A DNA stretch of 64,000 nt, from assembly GCA_949128115.1 (NCBI GenBank), contig OX421962.1, forward strand, positions 60,801,787-60,865,786, given 5' to 3'. The position numbers and the translations under genes were made by a program. Positions 24,240 to 36,337 of this stretch are shown here, one piece after another (positions within the stretch are counted from its first letter, which is position 1; every line of letters starts with the position of its first letter). The stretch is from Anaspis maculata (lineage: Eukaryota > Arthropoda > Insecta > Coleoptera > Scraptiidae). A model generated the notes under the pieces. It was not told the DNA's origin. It did not search any database and worked only from the letters and a program-made list of their open reading frames with translations.

Positions 24240-26932
24240 GGCGTCAAATACAAAATTTGCGAACAAATGCTACAAAATCGCAAGAAAAACCGCCACAAAG
24301 TTGAAAAATACGCGCCGCAGCGAACAGGGTAATAGGCTAGAGGTTAATACACACTAGTGATTACTTATTTTTCATCAAAAAGTCCGCATTGTTCATTAAA
24401 TTATAAATAACTGCGTTTTACATTGATCGGATGTGCGTACGCAACCCATAATGCAACCCCCACCAACTCTATTTTCAGTTTGACAAGCAACGGCCGTGAC
24501 TTTCCGCTGCTGTCTGCTGTCAACATCAACTATTTATTCGCCATTTTGGAGTTCGCTCCGAGTGTCGTACGTTTGTGAACAAGTGGGCCGCTATTCTTGA
24601 ATCGTGTGAGAAAAGTCCCTGGGAGTTTTATATAATCCGTAGGTACTACACTTCTGTAGCGAAAGTTGCCCAAAAACCACGATTTTAGGCAACATTCGCT
24701 ACATCAGTGTACTCCGGAATGTATTGTGTATGAATGTATTGAATCTATCCTTGGTGACCCGTTTCGGAGTGAAATTTTTCCGGTTACACAGCTTCACCCA
24801 CCGTGCACATTGTCACATTCCTCGCAAGACTTTGCGTGTTTTTCAAATTTCTCCAGTACCAAGTTTTTACGCTATTTTAAGCACGTTTTTGGGAATCGGA
24901 TAAAGAAATACATATTTTTGTCATTATACCGACTATCACTGTGCCCATTCCCATGAGCACAATGTTTAACGGCCCCTTTCACTTGTTTTTCCATGATTTT
25001 TGGAAGGATAACACCGCTGATTTAGTTTCGAAAAAACTGATTTTTATACTTGGAAGAGCACAGGGTAGGCCAGGCGGTAGGTCATTCTGGATAGAAAAAA
25101 TTCCGACCAAAGCTTTTATGGTGTCAAACTCTTTGTAAGGTCAGTAGGTATCTACCACTATGTTTCCGCCCAAAAACGAGTTGTGCTGATTCCTCCACAT
25201 CTGCCCAAAGGTAAAGGATGTCTTGAAGGTGCAAAAAGATCTGTTAAACCCTCGTACTTTTTCATTTTATTTGCTTCAATGCAAACGTACAACTTTAACG
25301 CACACATTGGAAGCATTTGTCATCATCTCTGTGCGAGTCTTACTGTTGTAAAAAAAAGATTTCTTTGTGCGGGTCAGATAAATCACATTCAATTGTTTTT
25401 CCACACAAGAAAACGATGGAGCAACATGTATTTTGGATGTTTTCTAATGACTTGTACTCACTGAACCTATTTATGGCGTTAAAATTTCAATAACAGCATT
25501 GTTGAAGATGTTGCCCGCCAAGAAGTGAATAATTTTTGCCCGCCTGTTCAGCAGCAGTTTTTTCAATTTTACCAAACACCGTTCTCGAAAATTTTATAAG
25601 GAATGACAAGCTGGAACTGTTTTCTAATGATATTATATCTGGCTTAACCGCGGCACGCTTTTTGAAAGTGCAGGAAACTAATTTCTTTTAGAGCGGTTCT
25701 ATTTTACCCGCGTGCGGCCGTGCCTACTTGACATAGACCGGACTGATTACACAAGCTTGGAAATGTACTCTCTTCCAGCTTTAAAACACGACCATTAATG
25801 ATAAAATGATATATAATTTCTTCATAAATCAATGTACAAAGTCTTAATAATAATGGTCGCGTTTTAAAGCTGGAAAAGAGTACATTCTCAAGCTCGTGTA
25901 ATCAGTCCGGTCTATGTCAAGTAGGCATGGCCGCACGCTGGTGAATCAGGACCTCTCGAAAAGAAATCAATTTTTTAGACTTTCAAGTGCGTGCCGCGAT
26001 TAAGCCAGACAGGATATCGTTAGAGAAGAGTTTGAGCTTTTCATTCCTTATAAAAATTTTGCAAACGGTGTTTGGTAAAATTGAAAAAATTGCTGCTGAA
26101 CAGGCGGGTAAAAATTATTCACTTTTTTGCTGGCAACATCTTCAAAAATGCTGCTATTGGAATTTTAATGCCATAAATGGGTTCAATGGATACGAGTTAT
26201 TAGGAAACATACAAAATACATGTTGCTCCATCGTTTTCTTGTGTGGAAAAATGATTAAATGTAATTTATCTGACCCGCAAACAGAAATCTTTTTTTCAAC
26301 AGTAAGACTGGCACAGAGATGATGACAGATGCTTCTAATGTTTGCGTAAGAGTTGTACGTTTGCATTTAGGCAAATATTATGGAAAAGTACGAAGGTTTA
26401 ACAGATCTTTTTCCACTTTCAAGGCATCCTTTACCTTCGCACAGATGTGGAGGAATCAGCACAACTCGTTTTTGGGCGGAAGCTCAGTGGTAGATAACTA
26501 CTGACCTTACGAAGAGTTTGAGACCATAAAAGCTTTGGTCGGAGTTTTTTCCAGATTGTAGTGATTTTATCGACATACCGCCTGGCCTAGGGCCGCTATT
26601 CTTGAATCGTGTGGGAAAAGTCCCTGAAAGTAAAATACATTCCGCAGTACACTGATGTAGCGAGTGTTGCGAACTTTCGCTAGTCAAACTGAAAATAGAG
26701 TTGTTGGGGGTTGCATTATGGGTTGCGTACCTACACACATCCGACCAATGTAAAACGCAGTTATTTATAATTTAATGAACAATGCGGACTTTTTGATGAG
26801 AAATGAGTAATCACTAGTGTGTATTAACCTCTAGCCTATTACACTGTTCGCTGCGGCGCGTATTTTTCAACTCTATGGCGGTTTTTCACGCCATTTTCTA
26901 GCATTTGTTCGCAAATTTTGTATTTGACGCCA
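24240..26932. mobile_element. Large fold-back palindrome, about 2.7 kb
   Basis: The centre lies near 25830, where GACATAGACCGGACTGATTACA (25730) is answered by TGTAATCAGTCCGGTCTATGTC (25898). Outer blocks are also inverted: GCGTCAAATACAAAATTTGCG at 24240 with its complement ending at 26932, GCTAGAGGTTAATACACACTAG at 24337 with its complement near 26835, and GGCGGTAGG at 25073 with its complement near 26580. The left arm carries about 400 bp more than the right, including a small hairpin (24640-24720). Short open frames in both arms are weakly similar to each other only because the arms are repeats. Confidence 0.75.
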
Positions 26933-27870
26933 TTACTTCAGAAGACGAGTATGCGCGCTGATGGCGCGCTGGATAATGAAAGGTACTATTGCTCGGAAGT
27001 TCGGAATTCTGGCTGCTAAAAATAGAAATGTTTGCCTACCTTCTAGTAGCAATAAATAATTGTTTCTATTGGTTGAAAAGCGGTCAACAATCTCCTTTTC
27101 GACACCGCTTTCAGTATCTCAAAGTGTCGACTATTAAACCAAAGCACGTAGATGAGGACAATTTTTGCCATTGAGTTTAAAACTAAACTTCATTAGATAG
27201 GTATAGGCACTAGCATTTTAGAGAGGTCTGTTCCGAGGATGAAATTGTGCTATGTTCCAGGAAATGACGGTCGGGGAAACCCCATTTTACGCATTCATCA
27301 GAGAGCGAATGGCGGAACAATCGATTTCAGGTCTCCATAACAACAGAAGGCACACTTCATCTCGCTTTTCAGGAATATCCTACTTCGGTTACTTGGGTCG
27401 GTAATGCGGTTTGTTCGGAATACCCTAATTTATAAAACATACCAAACTGAGTCATGATTAAAAGAAAACAGATAAAATGGGTGGAAGAGTCTAGGAAAAA
27501 GTAGACTTCGATAACGATAATAGTCAAGACAATATCGATAAGAACTTTGCATTGAAGGCACAAGCTGAAACTCGGCACACTTCTTCAGAGATCAGAACAT
27601 ATTTGGAAGTGAGGCCACGACATCTGCCACTGTGCCCCCCTACTTTGGGCCCCCCGTTTCTACCGCAGTCCACCTTCCATCTGGATCAAAATATATTATT
27701 ATTATTTACTATACAGGTTGAATCGTAAATCCTGAAAATCCAGTTTTCTTCAAAAATGCATGCAGAAAATTCATTTGGAACTATTTCTGTTATTTGTTTC
27801 TCTATGTAAGTTTTTTATCCTCTAAAACTTCTCACGAGCATTTTCGAGGAAAAATAGATTTTTAGGGTTT
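26933..27870. other. Non-coding interval
   Basis: Holds the second direct-repeat copy at about 26996-27130. No gene seen. Confidence 0.4.
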
Positions 27871-27879
27871 ATGACTCAC

Positions 27880-28130
27880 CCTGTACACTAAACCAGATTA
27901 CAAAGCAGATTCAAAGGTTCAAAAAATCTGCTTTTTGGTCTAATGAAAAGAGTTTACTCAATTCTTTCAAAATAAAGGAAACAGAAGGGGTCGAAGGACC
28001 ATCTTTTAACCCTCCATTTTTTTAAAATAAAAATCATCAATTTTTTTTCAACATTTTTCTGGCATTTTTGGAGCATTCCCCTACCAGCTGTTCAATTTTG
28101 TACCTCACCAATTAAAATTAATCTTTTTTC
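27880..28130 (-). repeat. Interspersed repeat, copy inverted relative to 32840-33110
   Basis: Bounded by CACCCTGTACAC near 27889. It contains AAAAAATCTGCTTTTTGGTCT, GAGTTTACTCAATTCTTTCAAA and AAGGACCATCTTTTAACCCTCC. The complements of all three occur at 32840-33110 in reverse order. Confidence 0.65.
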
Positions 28131-28139
28131 TCGTCTTTT

Positions 28140-28560
28140 TACTTCCCCGACCCCCCACCAACATGTAAGGGGAAGTATTGTAATCGTGCAGAAAGAAAGT
28201 TTTGAGATTTCACCGGATATATCCGTTTTGAGGTCCTCCAAGACGATTGAGACCATTTTCAGAATGATGTCTGTCTGTGTGTCTGTGTGTGTGTGTCTGT
28301 CTGTGATCTTCCACGATAACTGCCGTAACGTTGACTAGATCGACTTGAAATTTGGTACACAAACATGGTTGTTCCCTGAAAAGAGCCCATTAGTTTTTGG
28401 CTGTCATCTGTCAAACCTAACTGTTACTATCATCAAATGTCAGAAGCTATATCTCACGGAACTCAACTTGCAATATGTCATTTGAAAGCCCTTGAAAAAC
28501 TGTATTCAAAACAGTTGAAAACATTGCCCTATCTGTCATCTGTCAAATAATAAAAAATGT
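28140..28560. repeat. Interspersed repeat with (CTGT/TG)n microsatellite
   Basis: A CTGT/TG simple repeat at 28268-28304 is embedded in TTCCACGATAACTGCCGTAACG...TTGAAATTTGGTACA. I recognise this type of dispersed insect repeat but cannot name its family. The open frame at 28590-28868 on the minus strand is not recognised. Confidence 0.5.
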
Positions 28561-30990
28561 TAAAGTTCAAAACTTTACCAATTAATTTTTCAAAATCTAT
28601 TTGATGGATTGGAACCAGATTTGGCAGGAAGCAACACAACAAAAGAGCCAAATCGAGGCCGCAGTTGCAGTTCTCCACCATTCTCCAGTTGGGCGTAATG
28701 AATTTTCAAAATTTCTCCTGGCCGTTGCCACTCAAGAGGGGCTCTCGCCGGTGTTTCGACCAGAACGACTCGCTTTTGTAGCATAATTTTCTCCAAATTA
28801 TTTTCAGTTTTTTTTCTGTAATTCCAACTTAACACCCTCGTTCCCACCCGAAGGGACGTTTCGAACAAAAATTTCCATAGGTTCCTGGATACTAGTCGGG
28901 GAAGTTTTGGGGTGACACAACCGATTTTTTAGATTCGAGGCAAGATAGTGGAACCAGAAGTACTAATTGCGAATAAATGTTTTTTAAATTGAAAACTGAC
29001 ATCCAAAATGCTCTTGCTCAATTTATAAAGAAAAAAATTCATTAGAATGACTTGCCGTAAGGAGGGCACAATAATGCAGGGTTCAGTGCACATTAGGGCG
29101 AGGCTCAGGGCCGGCCTTGATCCTCAACGCAGATCAATTACCCATAGTTTCTATAAGATCTTTGGATCTTCAGGCCTGTAAGACTTGAGGTAAGCTGTAA
29201 TAAAACATCTCTAATATTAGCAATTTTCAGAAATCAGAATCTTCACCTACTTTTAATATTTTAATAATCTTTCATGTTTGAGATTTTTAAAATCCGCATA
29301 AAAATGGCCAATCAATTTGTCAGGTACCAAGTACCTACCTAGATACTTCATTCATAGAAAAAGTAATGATATGGCATATTAATTTGTATGTTTAATCTCT
29401 GTGGTACATAAGCTCAACTGGAAGGGTCACCACCCTAGATTCTAGAACACACGACGAGGCAAGAATTTGATGAATGTACAATCAACTGAGAAATTTCTCT
29501 GGAATTTGCGTATTTCGTAAAAATTACGTATATGGGTCCAATTACAAAGCCATGTGGGCAACTGACATTGAACGGTCCAACCTTTGCACACCGCAAAACC
29601 ACATGATGGCTCGTAAAGTCGCGAAATGTTGGACGAAACACAAATGCAATTTATCGGCAACGCAATCTCATTTTTAGGCGCCGATCTTGTTCGTACAAAG
29701 AAAGGGACATTTCAATTTTAAATTTATTTCTGCATTATGAGAGGCTCTCGGTTTACCTACCCAGCGATGTGTTGCAACTTTCCTTTGTCAAATAGGACGG
29801 GGGACAATTAAAATTAAAATATATGGTATTTTCACTTTTGTGGCGCCTCCACTTGGTTATTATACAAGTCAATGACCATTACATGAGTTATTGCTTTTGA
29901 ATATAAGCTCATGGGAGGCATAATATATTCTCCGCGTGTTTTTTCCAACAGTCATGCCCACATGTCTTTGAATCTCTACTACTTTGTTGCCATCTTCATT
30001 TGATTCACAAATTTAATTTGTGAGTCGGTAAAAATATCGAGAAAATTTTCATTAGGAGTTGACTCGGCTTCGAAATATTCTATCATCTAATCCAGTCGCT
30101 TCACTTGAAGAAAATTTTGTTTCCGAAGCCAAGTTGGAATGAAAATTTGGTTGATCGCACGGTTATGACTATTGTTATGATTACAAAATCGATCGAACTA
30201 GCTGCTAATAAAGCTCTGTCTAAGGCACTGTTTGTGACTTTTCAAAGGTCAATAGGACCTCATTGTTCGCGACCTATGGCAAAATTTAAATTCTCAGCGG
30301 TACTGATCTACATAATTCTTCCGCGATGTGCTCAAAGTTCATTGCGTCGGCTGTTCTTTCACATTTAAATGCTATTTAAGAAAAAATGTATTTGAATTAA
30401 TATACGTACTGGCTATATGGACAGTAAAATTTACATAATCATGGAAGCGCTCTCTTAGTAAAGGGACATTTTTTTATAATCACTTGATTTGTGGGTAGAC
30501 GGTAAGTGCATCGAATTTGAATAAAAACACTATTAACTATTGTGTTTATTATAAATTCGAACAGTGATGTAGGTATAATAACAACAACCACATACATCAC
30601 ACTTTGACGCCTCGCATCTCACCTTGCATCTTACATCCTTCTTCTTACAAGTGCCCAATAGACAAAAGAACATTATTGATGAGGTCTGTAGCTGTGCTTT
30701 ATAAAAAAAATTCTGCAAAAAGTGATGGTGTGTATGTATAGTGGAAATAATGACACAAACCTAGTTCTGATTAGATCCGACTTCCGGTTAACGGTGTCAC
30801 GTTAAAAGTTTTACTTTCCTGTGCATAAAATTGTGCTTCTATTGAAACAAGTAGTTCAAAGTACTCACGGGGTGAGTTCTACAGCGCATCTTCTGCGATC
30901 AAAATCATCGTGTTAGGGTGATATTGATAATAATGAAGAAAGTTCTAATCAACCAGACAGAAATTAGTTTCAAATTTTATAAATCAGTTG
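28561..30990. other. Non-coding interval
   Basis: Several open frames of 60-90 codons without recognisable motifs or splice context. No RNA gene seen. Confidence 0.35.
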
Positions 30991-30999
30991 ACTTGTGGC

Positions 31000-31690
31000 G
31001 CAGTCAATATGGCTTCCCAAGACGGCACCGAATCGTAAAACCAACCTCAAAATCATGGATAACTACATCTACCAGACATTGTATGTTCCAAATTTCATCA
31101 AAATCGGTTCATTTACGAAAAAGGGTCAATGAAAAGAATTGTCCCGATTTCATCGAAACCGATTTACTAATGAGACAATTTCAATATAGAAACCCAGCCA
31201 AGATGCTGGCGAATCGTAGAGGTAACTTGAAAATCACGGATAATTATCCAAGATGCAAGTAGGTACTTATGTCCAAGTTTCATCACAATTGGTTTCCTTC
31301 TGAAAAATTTCACTATGGAGGGCCAAAATGGCGGCCAATGGTGAAACTGTCTTTCAAATGAATAATCGTGACACAGGACAAACGTACGTATCAAGTTTCA
31401 TTATGATCAGTTCACTTGCGAGAAAGTTCAATATGGCGGCCGGGTCAAGATGGCGGAAAATCATGAAGTCGGTTTCACAATCATAAATTGTTGTACGAAG
31501 CTAAAGTATGCTGCAAGTTTCATCATAATCGGTTCACTTATGAGAAATATGGCGGGCGAAGATGGCGGCCAATCGTGGAACCGTACTTACAATCCTAGAA
31601 CATACGAGACAGACTGTCTCCACTTTTATCAAAATCTGTTGAATCATGAAGAAGTTCAATAGGATGTGACTAGATGGCCGAAGTTTAGAT
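31000..31690 (+). repeat. Degenerate tandem array, period about 115-125 bp
   Basis: The phrase AAGTTTCATCATAATCGGTTC recurs in altered form near 31092, 31277, 31393 and 31517. AATATGGCGGCC / AAGATGGCGGCC phrases lie between the copies. About 100 bp beyond the array comes GACGGACAGACAGGCGGACGG (31793). Units are diverged and of uneven length. Confidence 0.6.
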
Positions 31691-32839
31691 GTAATTTTCT
31701 ATGCCTATATACGCACTGCTCAGAGATACGTAGCAGAGTAATTGAAAAAATGACAATTCTACGATTTTTCTTTAAGGAGATGCGTGACAAGACGGACAGA
31801 CAGGCGGACGGCAAAGTGCGGATAAATGCGCTATAAAAACCACACTTTGCCTTGGGTGGTTTCCTTTGCTTTTGGATATTACTTTCGTCCTTGATTTCAT
31901 CACAGAACAGATTTCTTAGGTCCAGTTGCTCAATTCAAGTTTAATCTTGGTTTGATCGTCATAGATTTAATTGAAGCAACCAATTACTCCCACCTATGAT
32001 CAAACCGAACTTATCCGGGTCTCAGGTACAGCTTGGGGCAAACGCCAAGATTCGCTTTCAGGTAAACCGAAAATTTGATGTAAACAATTCAGAATTTAGG
32101 TACCACTGGTACCTACACAATAAAAAATTATACCCGCACGTAGCCAAAAAAAAAACCGGTGCCTGTAGTACGTACCTCTCGAGGTTTTTTGAGTAAAAAA
32201 AGCGGTTGTGACTCTTTATAGACAAACCACCTACACTCGGTGTTAAGATTAAATCCGAGAATAAATCTGATTCAGCCATTATTTGGAATCCAGTGCGGTA
32301 AATGAGATTAGACAAACATGTGAAGCACTTCAAAATAATTAATTCCATTGAACTCGTTTTTATCATCCGGAAAATACATAGTATAAAATATAACCACATG
32401 AACTTTATTAAATAAAATGTAAATATAAACAATTTGGATCAATTTTTAACTGAACTGCTCATCGCTTGAAGTTGGATAAGTACCCTAAAAATTGGAAAAC
32501 TCAAGGAAAACTTTGATGAACAAACTTTCCAAATTTTGAATGAATTCATGAAACATGAAAAATCTTCCGATAATGCAAACTCGATTTGTTTGGCAATTAA
32601 TATGCTTACTTGCAATGAATTTGATAGTAATAATTGATATTGATTCTACAGTACAGAGTGTTATGTAATCATTTTTCTGACAAGTTTGTTGATTTGCACC
32701 GAGAGAAACAGGCCGCCCTGATGTGTTCGTGTTGGAAGTCAGTCGGGTTCCTACCCACAACCCACAACTGTCCAGGTTTCACCAATCAAACTATGAGACA
32801 TGATTCATCTACTTCTTCTGGTTCAGGAAAATATAACAT
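31691..32839. other. Non-coding interval
   Basis: The GACGGACAGACAGG tract at 31793 is the only notable feature. No gene seen. Confidence 0.35.
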
Positions 32840-33110
32840 ACATATACAGGGTGCTTGCAAACTTGGGGTAGAAAATTGAACTGCAGTCACGGAAATGCTT
32901 CAAAAGTATCAGAAAAATGTTGAAAAAAAATTAGGGTTTTTTCCTCCTAGGGGTTTTTCTATTTTTGAAAATATGGAGGGTCAAAAGGTGGTCCTTCCAC
33001 CCTCTCTATTTTCGTTACTTTGAAAGATTTCAGTAAACTCTTCCCAACAGACCAAAAAGCAATGTTTTTGAACCTTTGAATGTGTTTTGTAATTTTGAAT
33101 GAAGGTGAAA
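32840..33110 (+). repeat. Interspersed repeat beginning TATACAGGGTG
   Basis: Begins TATACAGGGTGCTTGC near 32845. It contains GGAGGGTCAAAAGGTGGTCCTT, TTTGAAAGATTTCAGTAAACTC and GACCAAAAAGCAATGTTTTTGAACC. It is the inverted counterpart of 27880-28130. Confidence 0.65.
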
Positions 33111-33252
33111 CAAAGCTCTCCGACTACCACAACATCAGACGGTCGAACCGAACAACTGCACAGACACGTGTTTCGCCCCTACTGGGGACTCATCAGTGCG
33201 CAGGCGTGTTCAGCTCAACCATCCGATGCTGTGGCAGTCAGAGAACTCATGG

Positions 33253-33640
33253 TAATATACACCCAAGAGGACTCCTAATATGAGAGTCCTCTAAGCGGCG
33301 CCATCTATCAAAGGCAATCAGCAGATGCTAGTTTCAAGGCATCAGGCATGCGAGGGAATCAACAGAATTCCACGCAACACCGTCGCCAAAAACATCCATG
33401 GTAGGTGTACACATCTATACTCAAGCCGAGTAGAGCAATGTTAAAAAACAACAAACACTCGGCTTGAGTATACATGTGTACACCTACCATGGATGTTCTT
33501 GGCGACGGTGTTGCTTTACGTGGAATTCTGTTAATTCCCTCGCATGCCTGATGCCTTGAAACTAGCACCTGCGGAATGCCTTTGATAGATGGCGCCGCTT
33601 GGAGGACTCACATATTAGGAGTCCTCTTGGGTGTATATTA
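33253..33640. mobile_element. Near-perfect palindromic fold-back element, 388 bp
   Basis: TAATATACACCCAAGAGG at 33253-33270 is exactly inverted at 33623-33640. The arms remain almost fully complementary (GGACTCCTAATATG, GGCGCCATCTATCAAAGGCA, ATCCATGGTAGGTGTACA, CTCAAGCCGAGT) to a loop of about 20 nt near 33440-33460. It has no coding capacity. TA dinucleotides at the ends suggest a TA-targeting MITE. Confidence 0.85.
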
Positions 33641-33699
33641 TTTTTTCTATTTATTTTTTCCCCATGCCCCGTGAATGTCCACTATAACGTGCCCAAAAG

Positions 33700-35330
33700 A
33701 AAATCCGCCATTTTTTAATCACTCTGTATATGCATCTAACTTGCTTCGTAAAAAAGATACAGGATGTCAAAGCTTCACAAGATTTTTTTTTGCCATAACT
33801 TCGAGTCATTCCGTTGTGACCCTATTAGTGCGGACGCTAAGAGCCAAAATCGGGATAAACCTTGCAAATGGTGATGAAAGCATGAAATTCGGTACACCTA
33901 CTCAGAATGAGCTCCTATTTCAGATAAGAGGTGGAGCCACGCCGAATTTTCACCGGAAGGGGGCTCGGGGGGCTCCTGGAGGTTGAAGGTGCTAGGACTC
34001 CCACGAAATGACTTATCAGCTCGTTTTAATAATTAAAAAGGAAACGTATGAGTATATTATAAACATTGACGGCGTTTATCGCCTTGTCCCGGGAATTTTC
34101 CATCATGAAAAAAAAGTTCTTCGGCAGATCACGAAAATTCGTTTTATTTTATTTTCACCCACAAAGAATTAATAAGGAGATGTGCAACACGTTGATTCCC
34201 ACAAATTCGTATCCTCTGAATCCGTTTGTGGAGAATTTTGATGGTGTATCTTCTTGAAGAGGGGCATTCCAAAGAGTGAGCTATTTTCAACACCAAGTTC
34301 AAACAGAATTTTTTCAATGTTCTGAATCGAAATTACTGAATTCCTCCCAGCAAAATAAACCCTGAACCGTTCTTTGGAAGTACCGCGTGCGATTGAACGT
34401 GGAGTAAGTCGTGAAACACCATCAGAATTTTTCTTCTGCGATGCTGCGCTCCACTCTCGACCGGGGCAATTAGGTTCCTACACAGCATGCGCGGAGTGTA
34501 TACACGTTATTTCAATATTATGACACAATTTCAATCATGAAAAATTTGACTGAACCGAGAAAATACCCTGCATCGTGTATACACTCCGCGCGTGCTGTGT
34601 AGGAACCTAATTGCCCCGGTCGAGAGTGGAGCGCAGCATCACAGAAGAAAAATTCTGATGGTGTTTCAGGACTTAGTCCACGTTCAATCGCACGCGGTAC
34701 TTCCAAAGAATGGTTCAGGGTATGTTTTGCTGGGAGGAATTCAGTAATTTCGATTCAGAACATTGAGGAAATTCTGTTTGAACTTAGTGTTGAGCTCACT
34801 TTTTGGAATGCCCCTCTCCAAGAAGAAGATACACCATTAAAATTTTGACTCCACAAACGAATTCAGAGGATACAAATTTGTGGAAACCAACGTGTTGCAC
34901 ATCTCCTTAATAATTCTTTGTAGGTGAAAATAAAATAAAACCAATTTTCGTGATCTGCCGAAGAACCTATTTTTTTCATAATGGAAAATTCCCGGGACAA
35001 GGCGATAAACGCCATCAATGCTTAAAATATATTCATAAGTTTCCTTCTTGAATAATCAAACGAGCTTATAAGCCGTTTAGTGGGAGTCCAACCACTTTCA
35101 ACTTTCAGGAGCCCCCCGAGCCCTCTTCTGGTGAAAATTCGGCGTGGCTCCACCTCTTATCTGAAAGAGGGGCTCATTCTGAGTAGGTGTACCGCATTTC
35201 ATGCTTTCATCACCATTTGCTAGGTTCATCCACCTCTACAGCAAAAATTCTTTTCTGAACTTTGACACCCGTAACTTTCCAATAAGCGGGTGAGATGCAT
35301 ATATTTTTTACTCTTTTTTGATTGGGGATG
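33700..35330. mobile_element. Large fold-back palindrome, about 1.6 kb
   Basis: The centre lies near 34530, where CGCGGAGTGTATACACG (34489) is answered by CGTGTATACACTCCGCG (34574). Arms of about 700-800 bp match with scattered differences, for example CAAATGGTGATGAAAGCATGAAAT at 33865 against 35196-35219, and GACAAGGCGATAAACGCC at 34996 against 34072. The outermost parts are more diverged. Confidence 0.85.
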
Positions 35331-35689
35331 ACTAAGAGAATTTTTCCCTCAAGTTGGATCGGTTAAGCCTGGGACCTCCTGTATACAGGGTGTTTCAAAA
35401 ATGATACCTATAAGCTTTCCAGTATTCAGTATTGTAATGGGTAACAGATGACTGAAATATGACTTCATAATAATATACACAGAGGAACATTTTGTTATCG
35501 ATTCCAAGTGGAATTGTGACAAACGATTTATGTCTGGAACTCGTTCTTGAAACGTTGTTCGCTGCATGTTGCATAGCAAAAGATCGCTTTGGAAACCAAA
35601 GAAGGAAGTGATAGTATTTGCGACATTATTGAACAATATGAATAAATAATATTTAACAAAGCTTTTGCTTGAAACTCGGTATTAGAAAA
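35331..35689. other. Spacer with a TATACAGGGTGTTTC motif
   Basis: TGTATACAGGGTGTTTC near 35382 looks like the end of a dispersed repeat. The minus-strand open frame 35349-35636 begins in this motif and is not considered a gene. Confidence 0.4.
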
Positions 35690-36337
35690 TGCTCAAGAGT
35701 CCTCTGTACGCTCAGAGTGGCTCCAACTAAAATGCCTTTAAATCGAAGCCGGTGATTTTCTTTGAACTGGCATTTGGAGATTTCACTTCATATATCTATT
35801 TCAACATGTCAACGGAAAAAAATCCGAGAAAAACCGATCACAGCCGAAGATAGTCAAATCTTACGCGCGCCACCCTAGGGCCTTCATTTGATTTGGAACA
35901 AGAATCCTTTTTTCAGGGTGGACTCTCAACAGTATTCTGCACAATCGTACCGGGTGGTTTTTCAGTAAAAAAATTTCAGCTGAAGATATGAAACTCTAAA
36001 TTTTTGAGTATTTTTTTTGATAATTTTCACAGCCAAATAACTTTGGCTCCAGATATTTTATAAAAAAACCACCCGGTACGATGGTGCAGAATACTGTAGA
36101 GAGTCCTCCTTGGAAAAAAGAATTTTCTTTCAAGTCAAATAAAGGCCCTAGGATGGCGCTCGTGTAATTTCACTATCTTCGGCTGTGATCGGTTTTCCTC
36201 GGATTTTTTGCCTCTCACATGTTTTTATGGAGATATGAAGTGTAATCACCAAATACCAGTTGAAAAAAAAATCACCGCCTTCGATTTAGAGGCCTTTTAG
36301 TCGGAGCTGCTTCGAGCGTACAGAGGACTCTTAAAAT
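35690..36337. mobile_element. Fold-back palindrome, about 650 bp
   Basis: CAAGAGTCCTCTGTACGCTC at 35692 is answered by GAGCGTACAGAGGACTCTTA ending near 36335. Internal pairs include CACAGCCGAAGATAGT with its complement near 36175, and ATCGTACCGGGTGGTTTTT (35944) with AAAAACCACCCGGTACGAT (36063). The centre is near 36010. Confidence 0.85.

Noticed and set aside
25987..26322. 111-codon frame in the large palindrome
   Set aside because: The counterpart in the left arm is broken by stops and shifts, so there is no sign of selection for protein.
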